A stretch of DNA of 64,000 bases from contig NZ_CP013244.1 of the NCBI RefSeq assembly GCF_001679665.1, forward strand, positions 3,469,001 through 3,533,000, in the 5' to 3' direction. Below, in pieces: positions 1 to 9,128 of the stretch. Position numbers and translations under genes: made by a program. Numbering within the stretch: position 1 is the first letter of the stretch; each line of letters opens with the position of its first letter. The notes below the pieces were generated by a model. The model made no database searches and was not told the origin of the DNA. It saw nothing but the letters and a program-made list of their open reading frames with translations. The DNA is from Candidatus Viadribacter manganicus. Its GTDB lineage: Bacteria > Pseudomonadota > Alphaproteobacteria > Caulobacterales > Aquidulcibacteraceae.

Positions 1-1050
1 GCCGCTCGGTGCGTGTGGGCCTATGAGGAATTGTTCGAGCACGCCGTGGCCCCGATGTTCGCCGCTTGCGGTGTGTAGGGTCGCGCGGGCCAGCGCTTGA
101 ATGTGAAGTTGCCCGGGAGCGGCATCGTCGATCGTAGCGAGATCGATAGCGTCATAGGCGGTTTCAAGGTCGCCGTGGTCGCGGCCATGACCCCAAGTTG
201 GGTGGGTGTAGCCAAGGCCGCTCATGTAGAATTTGGGGCCGGCCGGTTCGATGCTGAGCGCGGCGTCATTGGAAAGCGTGATGTTTGCGCGCTGCAAGCG
301 GCGTGTTCTGGGGACGTAGTTGAGTTCGAAGTGCGGGCTTTCGAATTCTGTGCGGGATCGGCCGATGTGATCGATCACCGCACGTCGGTTCCAAGCTTTG
401 CCGGCATCGTCGTCATTGGTGTGACAGAAGACGGCGTGATCATCGAAGTTGAAGGGCGCCCAGAGCCAGAAGAATTGCGGTGATGCGGGCGCGGGCTGTG
501 AGTCTGGCGCGCCGACTGGGCGAATGCCCCATGAGCGATCGCGCGTGCCGCGCGCGCCAGCGATGTCGATGCATTGGCCGTTGAGGCTGAGGTCGCCGCT
601 CCAGCCGCCGTTTTGCGTCATGCGCGTGTAGTCCATGAACATGCGCGTGCCGATGCGGCGGGTGAAACGTGGTTCTTCGATCGGTGCGTGACGAGCTTCG
701 AAGATGAGGTTGGCGCGCACGCCGCCGTCATTGTCGCTGACGCGGACGGCGAGCTTGCGCAGCGGTTCGATAACGTCGATTTCTATCGGGCCGACGCTGA
801 GGTTCATGCGCTCGCCCTCGAGGCGGCGCGAGGCGCGGACGTTGTGCTGTTTGCCGTCGATGGTCAGGCAAAAGGCGGCGTCGATGACACCGAGATGCGG
901 ATAGACGCCGAGCGCGGCGGCGAAGAACACCGAACCATCGGCGCTATAGCCGTTGAAGAAATAGCGATCATAGAAGTTGCGGTCGCTGCCGGAGAACGCC
1001 ACGGGCTCGGGCGTCTGGTGGATGGGGTAGTCGTCGCCCCAGCTGAGCAT
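1..1050 (-). CDS. Lipocalin/CrtC-like (DUF7064-type) protein, 3' end beyond window
   Basis: The frame is open from an ATG at 1050 down to the left edge, giving 350 codons with no stop. The start is preceded by AAGGAAG at good spacing. The N-terminal half contains FFNGY, YPHLGVIDAAF, an ASRRLEGER stretch and a central DRSWGIRP motif. These resemble the DUF7064/DUF7065 proteins distantly related to hydroxyneurosporene synthase (CrtC), which have a double beta-barrel lipocalin-like fold. There is no signal peptide, so it is probably cytoplasmic, and a hydrophobic ligand or substrate is likely but unknown. It lies downstream of the small 2-TM gene on the same strand. Family recognition is from memory of motifs; the C-terminus cannot be judged. 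Confidence 0.8.
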   Translation of the reverse strand, partial: MLSWGDDYPIHQTPEPVAFSGSDRNFYDRYFFNGYSADGSVFFAAALGVYPHLGVIDAAFCLTIDGKQHNVRASRRLEGERMNLSVGPIEIDVIEPLRKLAVRVSDNDGGVRANLIFEARHAPIEEPRFTRRIGTRMFMDYTRMTQNGGWSGDLSLNGQCIDIAGARGTRDRSWGIRPVGAPDSQPAPASPQFFWLWAPFNFDDHAVFCHTNDDDAGKAWNRRAVIDHIGRSRTEFESPHFELNYVPRTRRLQRANITLSNDAALSIEPAGPKFYMSGLGYTHPTWGHGRDHGDLETAYDAIDLATIDDAAPGQLHIQALARATLHTASGEHRGHGVLEQFLIGPHAPSG

Positions 1051-1113
1051 CGGCGCTTCCTTTTATGATTTCGTGGAAGCGTAGACCCATGCCGTGGCGG
1101 CAAACAAGCTGCG

Positions 1114-1371
1114 CTACTTGTCCTCGCCCCAGTGCCAGCGGAAGCCGCCTTCTGTCGTGCGCCAGGCGATGCCGACGAAGATGATCGTGAGCGCAATGAC
1201 GATGACGGCAAAAGGCGTGACGCGCTGATCGATGATCGTGGCGTCGCTGCCGAACCAGATGCCTAAGGCCGTCACCGCGGCGCAATAGGCGAGCGTGAGC
1301 GCCCAGCCTTGCCATGACGCAGGCGAGGCGCCGAAGCCGTAGCGTTTAGGTTTGAACCAGTAATTCTGCAT
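1114..1371 (-). CDS. Small two-helix membrane protein
   Basis: This is an 85-residue protein beginning MQNYWFKPKRYG, with two predicted membrane helices (about residues 25-42 and 50-68) and a polar C-terminus ending GEDK. The frame is open further upstream, but the ATG at 1371 gives the natural YWFKPKRYGFGASP start seen in small alphaproteobacterial inner-membrane proteins. It begins 5 bases after the stop of the secreted protein gene upstream, so the two are probably co-transcribed. The function is unknown. Confidence 0.75.
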   Translation of the reverse strand: MQNYWFKPKRYGFGASPASWQGWALTLAYCAAVTALGIWFGSDATIIDQRVTPFAVIVIALTIIFVGIAWRTTEGGFRWHWGEDK

Positions 1372-1376
1372 GGCGT

Positions 1377-2201
1377 TTACTCGCGAACGGAGACCTCTTC
1401 GAACGCACCGTCTAACCAATAATAGAGCGTGCGCGAGCGCTCTTCGAGCCCTTCGATGATGATGCCGTCGTGTGTCAACGTCACAGTGGCCGGCGCGCCG
1501 TCGCAATTGGGGCCGTGGGCGTTGCAGTCTGTCTGATAGATTCCGGCGGGCGCCGTGCGAAACGTGAAGCGCGGCAGACTTGAGATGTCGCCGCTCCAGA
1601 TGATCGGCATGGAGCTATCGTCTGCGGCTCTCGCGACGGCGATGGCGAGATTGCCGTCTTCATCCTCGTAAAACGCCGCCGTGTCGGTGGCGTTATCGCC
1701 GTCGAAATCACCGGAGGCGGTTTGCGCGCCCTCAATGGGCGTCCCGTCCATTGTGCGAGCGAACGCATCGACCCCAGTTCGATCGCGGCGTTCGGCGACG
1801 GATTCGAGTAAGGGGCGGAACCAAGTTCGTTTAAATCCCCGAGTCAGCACGAGCGGGTGATCGTTCGGACCAAATGATTGGCGTTCAACGCCCCGACGAA
1901 GTTCGCCAATGATCAGGCCCTCACGACCAAATATTAGAGGGTAGAGGCACGAGCTATTGACGACACCCAAGCGTACGGTCGCCTCGCGATACTCGCCTTG
2001 CACCACGCGCCGAACGCGCGCGGTCAATGGCCCCGTGTCTGTCGCTTCATCGAAGGCAACATCAAGGATCAGCGCGCTTGCCGGCGTGCCCGCGGGGACG
2101 TCGTCGTAGATCAGCCCCTGAATGTTGTAAGGGTCTTCGCATGCCCAGGCTGGCGAAGCGCCGCATGCGATGACAACGGCGAGCGCGAGTGCCCGCCACA
2201 C
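1377..2201 (-). CDS. Secreted hypothetical protein with an FG-GAP-like stretch
   Basis: This 274-residue protein has a typical Sec signal peptide (cleavage after about residue 20, SPAWA). The mature part has scattered cysteines and a GDFDGDNATDTAAF segment near residue 170, which looks like a calcium-binding FG-GAP/VCBS-type loop. The start is GTG, 4 bases after the purS stop, indicating translational coupling to purS. No enzymatic family is recognised. It occupies the position where purQ is commonly found after purS. Confidence 0.75.
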   Translation of the reverse strand: MWRALALAVVIACGASPAWACEDPYNIQGLIYDDVPAGTPASALILDVAFDEATDTGPLTARVRRVVQGEYREATVRLGVVNSSCLYPLIFGREGLIIGELRRGVERQSFGPNDHPLVLTRGFKRTWFRPLLESVAERRDRTGVDAFARTMDGTPIEGAQTASGDFDGDNATDTAAFYEDEDGNLAIAVARAADDSSMPIIWSGDISSLPRFTFRTAPAGIYQTDCNAHGPNCDGAPATVTLTHDGIIIEGLEERSRTLYYWLDGAFEEVSVRE

Positions 2202-2205
2202 AAGC

Positions 2206-2451
2206 TTAGCTCGCGATCTCGACGCGATAGCTCTCGATCACGGTGTTGGCGAGGAGCTTTTCGCACATCTCGCGCACCTGAGCTTCGGCGGTGGCGGGAT
2301 CGAGATTGCCATCGAGTTGGATTTCGATGCGTTTGCCGACGCGCGCATCTTGCACGCCGCCAAAGCCGAGGTCTTTCAGCGCACCAGCGACGGCCTTGCC
2401 CTGCACGTCGAGCACGCCGGGCTTCAGACCCACGGTGACGATCGCTTTCAT
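2206..2451 (-). CDS. purS: Phosphoribosylformylglycinamidine synthase subunit PurS
   Basis: PurS is the small subunit of the PurL-PurQ-PurS FGAM synthetase (fourth step of purine synthesis) and bridges the glutaminase and synthetase subunits. The 81-residue protein starts MKAIVTVGLKPGVLD, with KAVAGALKDLGF and VREMCEKLLANTVIE, matching the whole family length. The ATG at 2451 is chosen because GGAAGAG precedes it; the longer in-frame reading to 2520 adds non-conserved residues. It follows purC on the same strand by 65 bases. purQ and purL are not in the window. Confidence 0.95.
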   Translation of the reverse strand: MKAIVTVGLKPGVLDVQGKAVAGALKDLGFGGVQDARVGKRIEIQLDGNLDPATAEAQVREMCEKLLANTVIESYRVEIAS

Positions 2452-2516
2452 TACTCTTCCCCCATCGCCCAACTCACCCACGTAGCACACGGGCGAGCTC
2501 GGCTCGTTTACTTCAC

Positions 2517-3269
2517 TCAATGTACGCTTTCGCCGCCGGCCGCGGATTGCTTCACGATGCCGAGGCGACGGGCGACTTCCACGTAGGCCTCGGTGACGTT
2601 GCCGAGGTCGCGGCGGAAGCGGTCCTTGTCCATCTTCTCGTTCGTTTGCACGTCCCAGAGGCGGGCGCTGTCGGGGCTGATTTCATCAGCAACGACGGTG
2701 CGGACCATGTCGCCTTCGTAAAGGCGGCCGAACTCAAGTTTGAAATCGACGAGTTTGATGCCGACGGCGCCGAACATGCCGAAGAGATAATCGTTGATCC
2801 GAAGCGTCAGCGCCATGATGTCATCGATCTCTTGGGTGCTCGCCCAATTGAACGCGGTGATGTGCTCTTCGGCGACCATCGGGTCGTTGAGTTCATCTTT
2901 CTTGTAATAGAATTCGATGATCGAGCGCGGCAGCGGCGTGCCTTCTTCGATGCCGAGGCGCGTCGAAAGCGAGCCGGCGGCGACGTTTCGGCACACGACT
3001 TCGAGCGGGATGATCTCGACTTCACGCACGAGCTGTTCGCGCATGTTCATCGTCTTGATGTAGTGGGTGGGCACGCCGATCGCGTTCAGGTTCGTCATGA
3101 TGAACCCGCTGATCTGGTTGTTGATCACGCCCTTGCCTTCGAGGATCGCCTTCTTCTGGGCGTTGAACGCCGTGGCGTCGTCCTTGAAGTATTGAATGAT
3201 TGTGCCTGGCTCCGGCCCCTCAAACAGGATCTTGGCCTTGCCTTCGTAGATCTTCTTGCGACGCGACAT
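2517..3269 (-). CDS. purC: Phosphoribosylaminoimidazole-succinocarboxamide synthase
   Basis: PurC joins CAIR and aspartate with ATP to give SAICAR. The 250-residue protein begins [18 protein letters not shown] and carries the family blocks [23 protein letters not shown] and [13 protein letters not shown]. An extended open frame reaches 3512, but the ATG at 3269 has a strong AGGAGGGAG ribosome site and matches the family start. It heads the purC-purS unit and is divergent from the DUF1476 gene, an arrangement common in Caulobacterales. Confidence 0.97.
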   Translation of the reverse strand: MSRRKKIYEGKAKILFEGPEPGTIIQYFKDDATAFNAQKKAILEGKGVINNQISGFIMTNLNAIGVPTHYIKTMNMREQLVREVEIIPLEVVCRNVAAGSLSTRLGIEEGTPLPRSIIEFYYKKDELNDPMVAEEHITAFNWASTQEIDDIMALTLRINDYLFGMFGAVGIKLVDFKLEFGRLYEGDMVRTVVADEISPDSARLWDVQTNEKMDKDRFRRDLGNVTEAYVEVARRLGIVKQSAAGGESVH

Positions 3270-3472
3270 GAGGTGCTCCCTCCTTGAGGGGCGGCGTCCG
3301 GCGCTAACTGGCTCAGAGCGCTCACGGAATCGCCGCAACACAAGTGAACATGAACTTAGGGCGCCGGGGCGGGGGTAACAATTGGCCACTACCGTAGAAC
3401 TGGCGCCCGTCTGCGGTTGATTGCAGCGCGCCGCGCACCTATTCAATGGCGGACAAGGAGACCAGAAGGCCC

Positions 3473-3796
3473 ATGAGCCAATTCGACGATCGCAAGCGCG
3501 CCTCAGAGACAAAATATCAATTAGATCAAGAGCTTGAGTTTAAGGCGCAAGCGCGCCGGGCCAAGCTTGTGGGTCTTTGGGCGGCAGGCCTGATGGGTTT
3601 GGCTGATGAGGCGGCAGCCGATTACGCCAAGTCGGTGGTGGTGGCTGACCTTGAGGAAGCCGGGATCGAGGATCTGTTCCGCAAGCTACGTACGGATCTC
3701 GACCAGCACGCGGTCCAGCTCTCCGATCACCAGATCCGGGCCAAGATGGATGAGTGCCTCGCCGAAGCGCGGGCCTCGGTGGCCGCAGGCAACTAA
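3473..3796 (+). CDS. DUF1476 protein, ATP synthase inhibitor subunit zeta
   Basis: This 107-residue protein starts [15 protein letters not shown] and contains [20 protein letters not shown], which is characteristic of the DUF1476 family. In Paracoccus this protein is the zeta subunit that blocks ATP hydrolysis by the F1-ATPase. It is highly charged, helical and cytoplasmic. The ATG at 3473 is preferred over an in-frame ATG at 3446 because it matches the family N-terminus and follows an AGAAGG site. Divergent from purC; a double hairpin follows the gene. Confidence 0.93.
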   Translation: MSQFDDRKRASETKYQLDQELEFKAQARRAKLVGLWAAGLMGLADEAAADYAKSVVVADLEEAGIEDLFRKLRTDLDQHAVQLSDHQIRAKMDECLAEARASVAAGN

Positions 3797-3835
3797 GCGA
3801 ATTTGGCGGCGCCCCCGGGGCGCCTCTCACAATGA

Positions 3836-3870
3836 GCCCGGCGCTACCATGGTGGCGCCGGGCCTTTGCT
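3836..3870 (+). terminator. Putative hairpin terminator after the DUF1476 gene
   Basis: A nine-base GC stem (3836-3844 with 3855-3863) encloses ACCATGGT and is followed by CTTTGCT. A second palindrome, GGCGCCCC/GGGGCGCC, lies just upstream at 3808-3824. The position between convergent genes fits a terminator, but the U-tract is poor. Confidence 0.45.
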
Positions 3871-3918
3871 GTGAGCTCGCCCTTCGAAGACCTCAGGGTG
3901 ACGCAGGTTCAGACTTGG

Positions 3919-4365
3919 CTAGCGCAACAGGCCGCGCTTGCTCATCGCCCAGGCGTACCAGGCAAAGACGAGACAGAGCGCGAGGATCGTGGCTTGGATC
4001 GGGTATTGCGCCGTGCCGAAGAGTTCGCCGCCGTTCGACAAGACGTACATGTGGACGAGGCTGAGCACGAACGCGACGAGTGAGGCGATGAAGGCGTGCA
4101 AAGCCCATTTGCTGCGCGCCAGCAGGAGTACAGCGCCAATTAGTCCGCCCCATACGCCGATCGGCCAAACGATGTCGGCCCACAGCGGCATGTTCATGTA
4201 GTACTCGACCTGCGGCTCGGAGAAGAAGCCGCGCAGGTAATCTGCGCCGCCAAGCCTTGTGGTGACGTAGTCGTAGCAGCCGAACGCGTTCCACAGCACC
4301 GCGACGACGCCGACGGCCCAAAGGTGCCAGGGCGCGCTTGGTCTGATCGTTGTTGTATCGCTCAT
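3919..4365 (-). CDS. Four-helix integral membrane protein, unknown function
   Basis: This 148-residue protein has four hydrophobic helices (about residues 12-30, 60-80, 88-108 and 120-142). Polar motifs include NAFGCYDYVTTRL between helices 1 and 2 and AQYPIQ before helix 4. The family occurs widely in Caulobacterales and sphingomonads without assigned function. It is monocistronic and convergent with the DUF1476 gene. No enzymatic residues are recognised. Confidence 0.8.
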   Translation of the reverse strand: MSDTTTIRPSAPWHLWAVGVVAVLWNAFGCYDYVTTRLGGADYLRGFFSEPQVEYYMNMPLWADIVWPIGVWGGLIGAVLLLARSKWALHAFIASLVAFVLSLVHMYVLSNGGELFGTAQYPIQATILALCLVFAWYAWAMSKRGLLR

Positions 4366-4393
4366 AGGTCCCTCCCTGAGCGGAAGGCTACGC

Positions 4394-4582
4394 TTAAGGG
4401 TTCAACTCGCCCAGTACGTAATTGACGATACGATCGGCGTCCTTGAACACGGCGTTGAGATCGGCCGCGCCTTCGCGTTTATGGAGGTGGGCCAGCATGG
4501 CGTGTTCAAGACCGAACTTGCGGACCTCGACCATCACGTCCTCATCCCATTCGTCATCCGTAATGAAGTCTTCGCTCGCCAT
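4394..4582 (-). CDS. Small acidic hypothetical protein
   Basis: This 62-residue acidic protein starts MASEDFITDDEWDED and ends LGELNP. The ATG at 4582 is preceded by AGGAG at 8-base spacing, whereas the longer frame adds unlikely residues. The C-terminal part (LNAVFKDADRIVNYVLGEL) looks helical. The function is unknown. It lies just upstream of the membrane protein gene on the same strand. Confidence 0.65.
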   Translation of the reverse strand: MASEDFITDDEWDEDVMVEVRKFGLEHAMLAHLHKREGAADLNAVFKDADRIVNYVLGELNP

Positions 4583-4742
4583 GTCCGATCTCCTGACGCC
4601 TTCGCTCCGGTTCGCAGGGATTCGCCGGTTCGAGCAAGGCGCGCTGGCGAAACGTTGCAAGGCTAATGGGGTTTAACCGGTTTAATGAACACTTCCCTCA
4701 CGACGCCTCCAGATACTCACGCCGGGTAGTGGGACGTTCTCA

Positions 4743-5360
4743 ATGAAGCGCGGACTGGCTTTCGCCCTCGTGGCGGCGCTTGGTGCGTGCGCGCCTTCGC
4801 CGGTCGAGATGCCGGCGGCGCGCGCCGCGGAAGTACTCAATCTTTTTGCAGCGGGTGCAGGGCCTGCGAACATTTGCTCACGCGATGGACGCTTGTTGTT
4901 GCGTGGCGCGGTGCAAGCCTATTCGCGCGAGATGCAGCAAGCAGGCGTTGCCTGGCCGGTGATCCCTGGCACTGCAGCCGAGACCGATGACGTCACCAGT
5001 GTCGATATATCGGTGATGATCGCTTTCGCGGCGGGTTTTGTTGAGACGAACGATTTTCAAAATCCAGCGCGCGGCATGCTGAGCCATCTTACCTTCACGC
5101 AATGGCCGGAAATCCAGAGCATTCGCAGCGCAGCGCGCGATGCGTGCGCCGATGTGCAGGCGTTGCAGCAGGCCGCGTCGCGCTTCGTGATCGAACAGAC
5201 GCGGCTGGCGCAGATGACCCACGTCGTCAATGTGCGCAATCAGGGGCGCGAAACGGCCGAACGTTTGCGCCGCCAATCTGTTCGGGTTGAACGCGCCCAC
5301 ACGCAGATGCGCGAGATGGCGGCAGTGCTTGAGGCGCGGATGCGCGGCGCCGGCGTCTAG
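4743..5360 (+). CDS. Putative lipoprotein, unknown function
   Basis: This 205-residue protein has a lipoprotein signal (LVAALGAC, lipidated cysteine at residue 16). The mature part is mainly helical, with an Arg/Gln-rich C-terminal third that could form a coiled coil. It ends in a 4-base overlap with the convergent purB stop. A direct repeat, GGTTTAA-CC-GGTTTAA, lies at 4670-4685 in its upstream region. No family is recognised. Confidence 0.8.
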   Translation: MKRGLAFALVAALGACAPSPVEMPAARAAEVLNLFAAGAGPANICSRDGRLLLRGAVQAYSREMQQAGVAWPVIPGTAAETDDVTSVDISVMIAFAAGFVETNDFQNPARGMLSHLTFTQWPEIQSIRSAARDACADVQALQQAASRFVIEQTRLAQMTHVVNVRNQGRETAERLRRQSVRVERAHTQMREMAAVLEARMRGAGV

Positions 5361-6664
5361 CCGAAGACGCGCTTGAAGATGACGTCGACGCGGGCGAAGT
5401 GGTGCGCGTCGTCGAAGCAGCTTGCGAGCGTTTTGGCGTCGAGTTTCGAGGTCACATCCGGATCGGCGCGAAGTTTGTCGATCAACGCAGTCTCGGCGCG
5501 CGGTGGCGGGCTTTGCCAGACTTGCATCGCGCTCTTTTGCACGAGGCGATAGGCGTCTTCGCGGGTGACGCCGGCTTGGGTCAGCGCCAGCATGACACGC
5601 TGGGAATTGTGCAGGCCGCCAAGAAGCGCCAGATTGCGCGCCATGTTTTCTGGATAAACGACGAGCTTTTCGATCACCATCGCCATGCGGTGTAGCGCGA
5701 AATCCAGATGGATTGTTGCGTCAGGACCGATGCCGCGCTCCACCGATGAGTGCGAGATATCGCGCTCGTGCCAGAGGGCGACGTTTTCCATCGCCGGCGT
5801 CACGGCGCTGCGAACAAGGCGGGCGAGGCCGCAGAGATTCTCAGTGAGAACCGGGTTGCGCTTGTGTGGCATCGCCGACGAGCCCTTTTGGCCGGGTTCG
5901 AAGAATTCTTCCGCTTCGAGAACTTCGGTGCGCTGCAGGTGGCGCACTTCGGTGGCGAGGCGTTCAATGCCGGAGGCGACAACGCCGAGCGCTGCGAAGA
6001 AGGCAGCGTGGCGATCGCGCGGGATGACTTGGGTCGAAACAGGCTCGACTTCCAGGCCAAGCTTTTCAGCGACGTAAGCTTCCACGCGCGGATCGATCTG
6101 GGCGAAGGTGCCGACGGCGCCGGAGATGGCGCAGGTGGCGATCTCTTTGCGGGCGGCTTTCAAGCGCTCAAGGTTGCGCGCGAACTCGCCATAGTGTCCG
6201 GCGAGTTTCAGGCCGAACGTGGTTGGCTCGGCGTGGATGCCGTGGCTGCGTCCGATGGTCGGCGTCATCTTGTGTTCGACTGCGCGCTTCTTCAACGCCG
6301 ACATGACGCGCTCGCAGCCAGCGATCAGCAGATCCGAAGCGCGGGCCATTTGCACGGCGAGGCAGGTGTCGAGCACGTCGGATGAGGTCATGCCCTGGTG
6401 TGCGAAGCGGCTCTCAGGGCCGACGTGTTCGGCGACGCTGGTGAGGAAGGCGATGACGTCATGCTTCACTTCGCGCTCGATCTCATCGATGCGCGCGACG
6501 TCGAACTTGCCCTTCTTGCGATATTCGTCGGCGGCGGATTTTGGAATTGTGCCGAGCTCCGCCATCGCCTCCATGGCGAGCGTTTCGATCTCTAGCCAGA
6601 TGCCGTAACGGCTCTCAGGCTCCCAAATCGCCACCATTTCGGGGCGTGCATAACGCGGAATCAT
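5357..6664 (-). CDS. purB: Adenylosuccinate lyase
   Basis: PurB cleaves SAICAR and adenylosuccinate in purine synthesis. The 435-residue protein begins MIPRYARPEMVAIWEPESRY and has the fumarase/aspartase-superfamily signature SSAMPHKRNP around residue 265, with GRSHGIHAEP and TSSDVLDTCLAVQ also conserved. It has the family's usual length. In this genome it sits about 2 kb upstream of purC on the same strand, separated by unrelated genes. Confidence 0.97.
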   Translation of the reverse strand: MIPRYARPEMVAIWEPESRYGIWLEIETLAMEAMAELGTIPKSAADEYRKKGKFDVARIDEIEREVKHDVIAFLTSVAEHVGPESRFAHQGMTSSDVLDTCLAVQMARASDLLIAGCERVMSALKKRAVEHKMTPTIGRSHGIHAEPTTFGLKLAGHYGEFARNLERLKAARKEIATCAISGAVGTFAQIDPRVEAYVAEKLGLEVEPVSTQVIPRDRHAAFFAALGVVASGIERLATEVRHLQRTEVLEAEEFFEPGQKGSSAMPHKRNPVLTENLCGLARLVRSAVTPAMENVALWHERDISHSSVERGIGPDATIHLDFALHRMAMVIEKLVVYPENMARNLALLGGLHNSQRVMLALTQAGVTREDAYRLVQKSAMQVWQSPPPRAETALIDKLRADPDVTSKLDAKTLASCFDDAHHFARVDVIFKRVFG

Positions 6665-6759
6665 GGAGTGCGTTTAGCCCATTCCATGCGCGTGGCGAAG
6701 GCCCGGACCGGTAGTTCTTCCCGCCTGCGACAGGCTCAGGCCGCCGCTTGGGGAGTTCT

Positions 6760-8142
6760 CTAGCTCACACGGTCTTTCACCAACGTACGGGCCGAGAGCA
6801 GAAAGTGGATCGCGGCCCAGGCGAGAACGAAGATGGCGCAGCCGAGAGCGTATTTGAGGCCAAGGCCCTGCGCGGTGGCGCACGTGGCGGCGTTCGCTGC
6901 ATCCATGGTGAGCGGGTTGCAGTCGGCCAGCGTCAGCGCTCCGGCGCTGGCGTCGTTCAAGATGTTGGCGGCGAAGATGTCGTTGAGGGCGCCGACGGTT
7001 GGCGGGCCAAGGCCGTAACCGATCAGGTTTACGATCAGAACGAGGATAGCGATGGCGGTGGCGCGTTGCAGCGGCGTCGAGACGCCCATGGTCACCGCGT
7101 ACATCGGGCCGAGGTACATATAGTGGAAGATCGGCGCGATCATCAGGAAGGCGAATGCCCAGATGAACTCGGTCTGGAAGAACGAGAAAATGTAGAATGG
7201 GATAGCGACCGCAACGCCAAGCGCGGGCAGCCAGGAATGGACGTGCGTGTGCTTGGGCGCGAGGCGATCAGCCAAATAGCCGCCGAGGAACGTGCCGAGT
7301 GCTGTGGAGACGCCAGCAACGAGCCCCATCGCGTAAGCTGCGTGCGCGTATTCCTGTTGGATCGTGGCGCCAAGATCGTAATTGCGGACGAGGTGCGAGA
7401 CGAGGAATTGCGAGCTGCCGTAGCCAACAAAGCTGATCAGCGCGCCGCCAACGGCGATGTGCCAGAAGGAGGCTTTCTTTGAGAGCGCCTTCACGGTTTC
7501 GCCGAAGCTTGGCGGCTTGGTTTGGGCGGTGGCGCGCGGCGGTTCTTTGACGGTGAGCTTCAGCAGCAAGGCCGCGGCGACGCCGGGGGCGCCGAGAAGC
7601 AGAAAGGCGGTTCGCCAATCGAAGTTCGCGACCAGCCAGCCGCCGCCGACATAAGCGAGCGCGCTGCCGATTGGGATGCCAAGCGAAAAGATCGCGAGCG
7701 CTGAGGCGCGGCGATCGGCGGGAAAATAATCGGCAATGGCCGATTGCGAAGGCGGCACGCACGCCGCTTCGCCGATGCCGACGCCAAGGCGACAGAGCGC
7801 CAGCTGCACGAAATTGCCCGCGACACCGCAGGCGGCTGTCATCACGCTCCAGATAGCAGCGCCGATGGAAACGATGGTGACGCGGTTGGCGCGTTCCGCG
7901 TAACGCGCGATCGGAATGCCGAGCAAGGTGTAAAGGATCGCGAATACCGGACCCCCGAGGAGGCCGAGTTCAAAATTCGAAACACCGAACTCTGCTTTGA
8001 TCGGCTCCTGCACGATCGAGATCAGCAGACGGTCAATGAAGTTGAAGGTGTAGATGATGACCAGCACGAAGAGCACGTAGGCGCGGTACGCCTTGGTGCC
8101 GTAGCCCTGAAAGGCCGGCGCTGTTGCGCTCGTGTCTGTCAT
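6760..8142 (-). CDS. MFS transporter, spinster-like
   Basis: This 460-residue protein has twelve predicted membrane helices. The N-terminal block YTFNFIDRLLISIVQEPIK, then GIPIARYAERANR after helix 2 and RLGVGIGEAACVPPSQS in helix 4, are typical of the Spns/spinster-type major facilitator proteins of alphaproteobacteria. The substrate is unknown; sphingolipid, sugar-ester or drug efflux have been proposed for relatives. Start at the ATG 8142 after GGGGGGAT. It may be transcribed with the map-radC-GNAT genes upstream, 49 bases away. Confidence 0.9.
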   Translation of the reverse strand: MTDTSATAPAFQGYGTKAYRAYVLFVLVIIYTFNFIDRLLISIVQEPIKAEFGVSNFELGLLGGPVFAILYTLLGIPIARYAERANRVTIVSIGAAIWSVMTAACGVAGNFVQLALCRLGVGIGEAACVPPSQSAIADYFPADRRASALAIFSLGIPIGSALAYVGGGWLVANFDWRTAFLLLGAPGVAAALLLKLTVKEPPRATAQTKPPSFGETVKALSKKASFWHIAVGGALISFVGYGSSQFLVSHLVRNYDLGATIQQEYAHAAYAMGLVAGVSTALGTFLGGYLADRLAPKHTHVHSWLPALGVAVAIPFYIFSFFQTEFIWAFAFLMIAPIFHYMYLGPMYAVTMGVSTPLQRATAIAILVLIVNLIGYGLGPPTVGALNDIFAANILNDASAGALTLADCNPLTMDAANAATCATAQGLGLKYALGCAIFVLAWAAIHFLLSARTLVKDRVS

Positions 8143-8190
8143 GTATCCCCCCGCCTTTTGCAGCTGTTGTGGCGGGCCGGCGGGCCGGGG

Positions 8191-8640
8191 TCAAACGCGA
8201 AGCGACTTTCGGAAGGTGACGACACGTTCGACCTCTTCGTAGCCCAGGGCGGCGTGAGCGGCTTGGCCTTGCGCGTTGTCGAGCGAGGTGTCCGAGGCGA
8301 TCTCGGTGAAGTTGCGAATGAGCGCCCAGCTTTCGGCGGCCGACATGAGAGCGCGACCGAGGCCTTTGTGGCGCTCGCCTGGAGCGACGTACCAGGCTTC
8401 GATGAATGGCACCGGCGAAGAGGTGCAGCCCTTGGCATAGGGACGCAGGTTGAGTTCGAGAAAACCGCACGCTGTACCGCTGTGATCTTCGCAGACGAGC
8501 ACAGTCGTGGCCTGTGTCGTGCCGGAGAAATGCATCAGCGTTTGGTGCGCGAGGAGATCGGCGTCTTCGTCCGGCCAAAGGCCAGCGCGCATTGCCGCCC
8601 ATGCTTGGCGGTCACGCGGTTCGATCGGACGAACTTTCAT
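8191..8640 (-). CDS. GNAT acetyltransferase, aminoglycoside 6'-N-acetyltransferase-like
   Basis: This 149-residue GNAT protein has [14 protein letters not shown] near the N-terminus, [20 protein letters not shown] as motif A, ASDTSLDN and [16 protein letters not shown]. This layout matches the AAC(6')-I family, which acetylates the 6'-amino group of aminoglycosides. Chromosomal members are common in environmental bacteria and may act on other amines. The start ATG overlaps the radC stop (ATGA), so it is translationally coupled. Real resistance activity is not shown by the sequence. Confidence 0.82.
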   Translation of the reverse strand: MKVRPIEPRDRQAWAAMRAGLWPDEDADLLAHQTLMHFSGTTQATTVLVCEDHSGTACGFLELNLRPYAKGCTSSPVPFIEAWYVAPGERHKGLGRALMSAAESWALIRNFTEIASDTSLDNAQGQAAHAALGYEEVERVVTFRKSLRV

Positions 8641-9119
8641 AACAGTCCCAAACTCCGAAAGCTTTCCACCCGCTCGCGGCCAATGACGAGGTGATCGTGT
8701 GCTTTGACGCTGATCGAAGCCGTTGCGTCGACGATCCCGCGCGTGATGGCGATGTCGGCGGCGCTGGGTTTTGGGTCGCCGCTTGGGTGATTGTGGACGA
8801 GGATGACGGCGGCGGCGGAAAGTTCGTGTGCGCGGGGGGCGATCTCGCGTGGATAAACCGGCGCGTGGTCGATGGTGCCGTAATTCATGACTTCGTCGGT
8901 GATGAGCTGGTTCTTCACGTCGAGAAACAGCACCCGGAATTGTTCGCGCGGCTCGTGCGCCATGGCGAGTAGCGCTTTGGCGCGCGGCTTGGTGATCTCC
9001 AGCGGCGCAACCGACGCAATCGGCGAGAGCGCGTCGGTCTTGAAGACGAAGAGCTCGCCATGTTCGACGCGCGCCGGCGACTGCTTGGGTTCGCCGGTTT
9101 TGCCGCCGCGCCCCGCCAT
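8637..9119 (-). CDS. radC: RadC/JAB-domain protein, short form
   Basis: This 160-residue protein contains the JAMM metalloprotease-like motif [14 protein letters not shown] with upstream [13 protein letters not shown], diagnostic of RadC/YicR family proteins. The usual N-terminal UPF0758 helix-hairpin-helix part (about 90 residues) is missing and replaced by a short Lys/Gly-rich lead. The ATG at 9119 follows AGAGGG. It lies 9 bases after the map stop and overlaps the GNAT gene, forming a three-gene unit. The biochemical role of RadC is unsettled despite its repair-related name. Confidence 0.88.
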   Translation of the reverse strand: MAGRGGKTGEPKQSPARVEHGELFVFKTDALSPIASVAPLEITKPRAKALLAMAHEPREQFRVLFLDVKNQLITDEVMNYGTIDHAPVYPREIAPRAHELSAAAVILVHNHPSGDPKPSAADIAITRGIVDATASISVKAHDHLVIGRERVESFRSLGLL

Positions 9120-9128
9120 ACGCGCCCT

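Noticed and set aside
2520..3287. A 255-codon open frame on the + strand opposite purC
   Set aside because: It is a GC-skew shadow of purC, with no ribosome site and no family match.
4670..4685. GGTTTAA direct repeat as a CtrA site
   Set aside because: The TTAA halves are only 5 bases apart, not 7, and no cell-cycle gene lies downstream.
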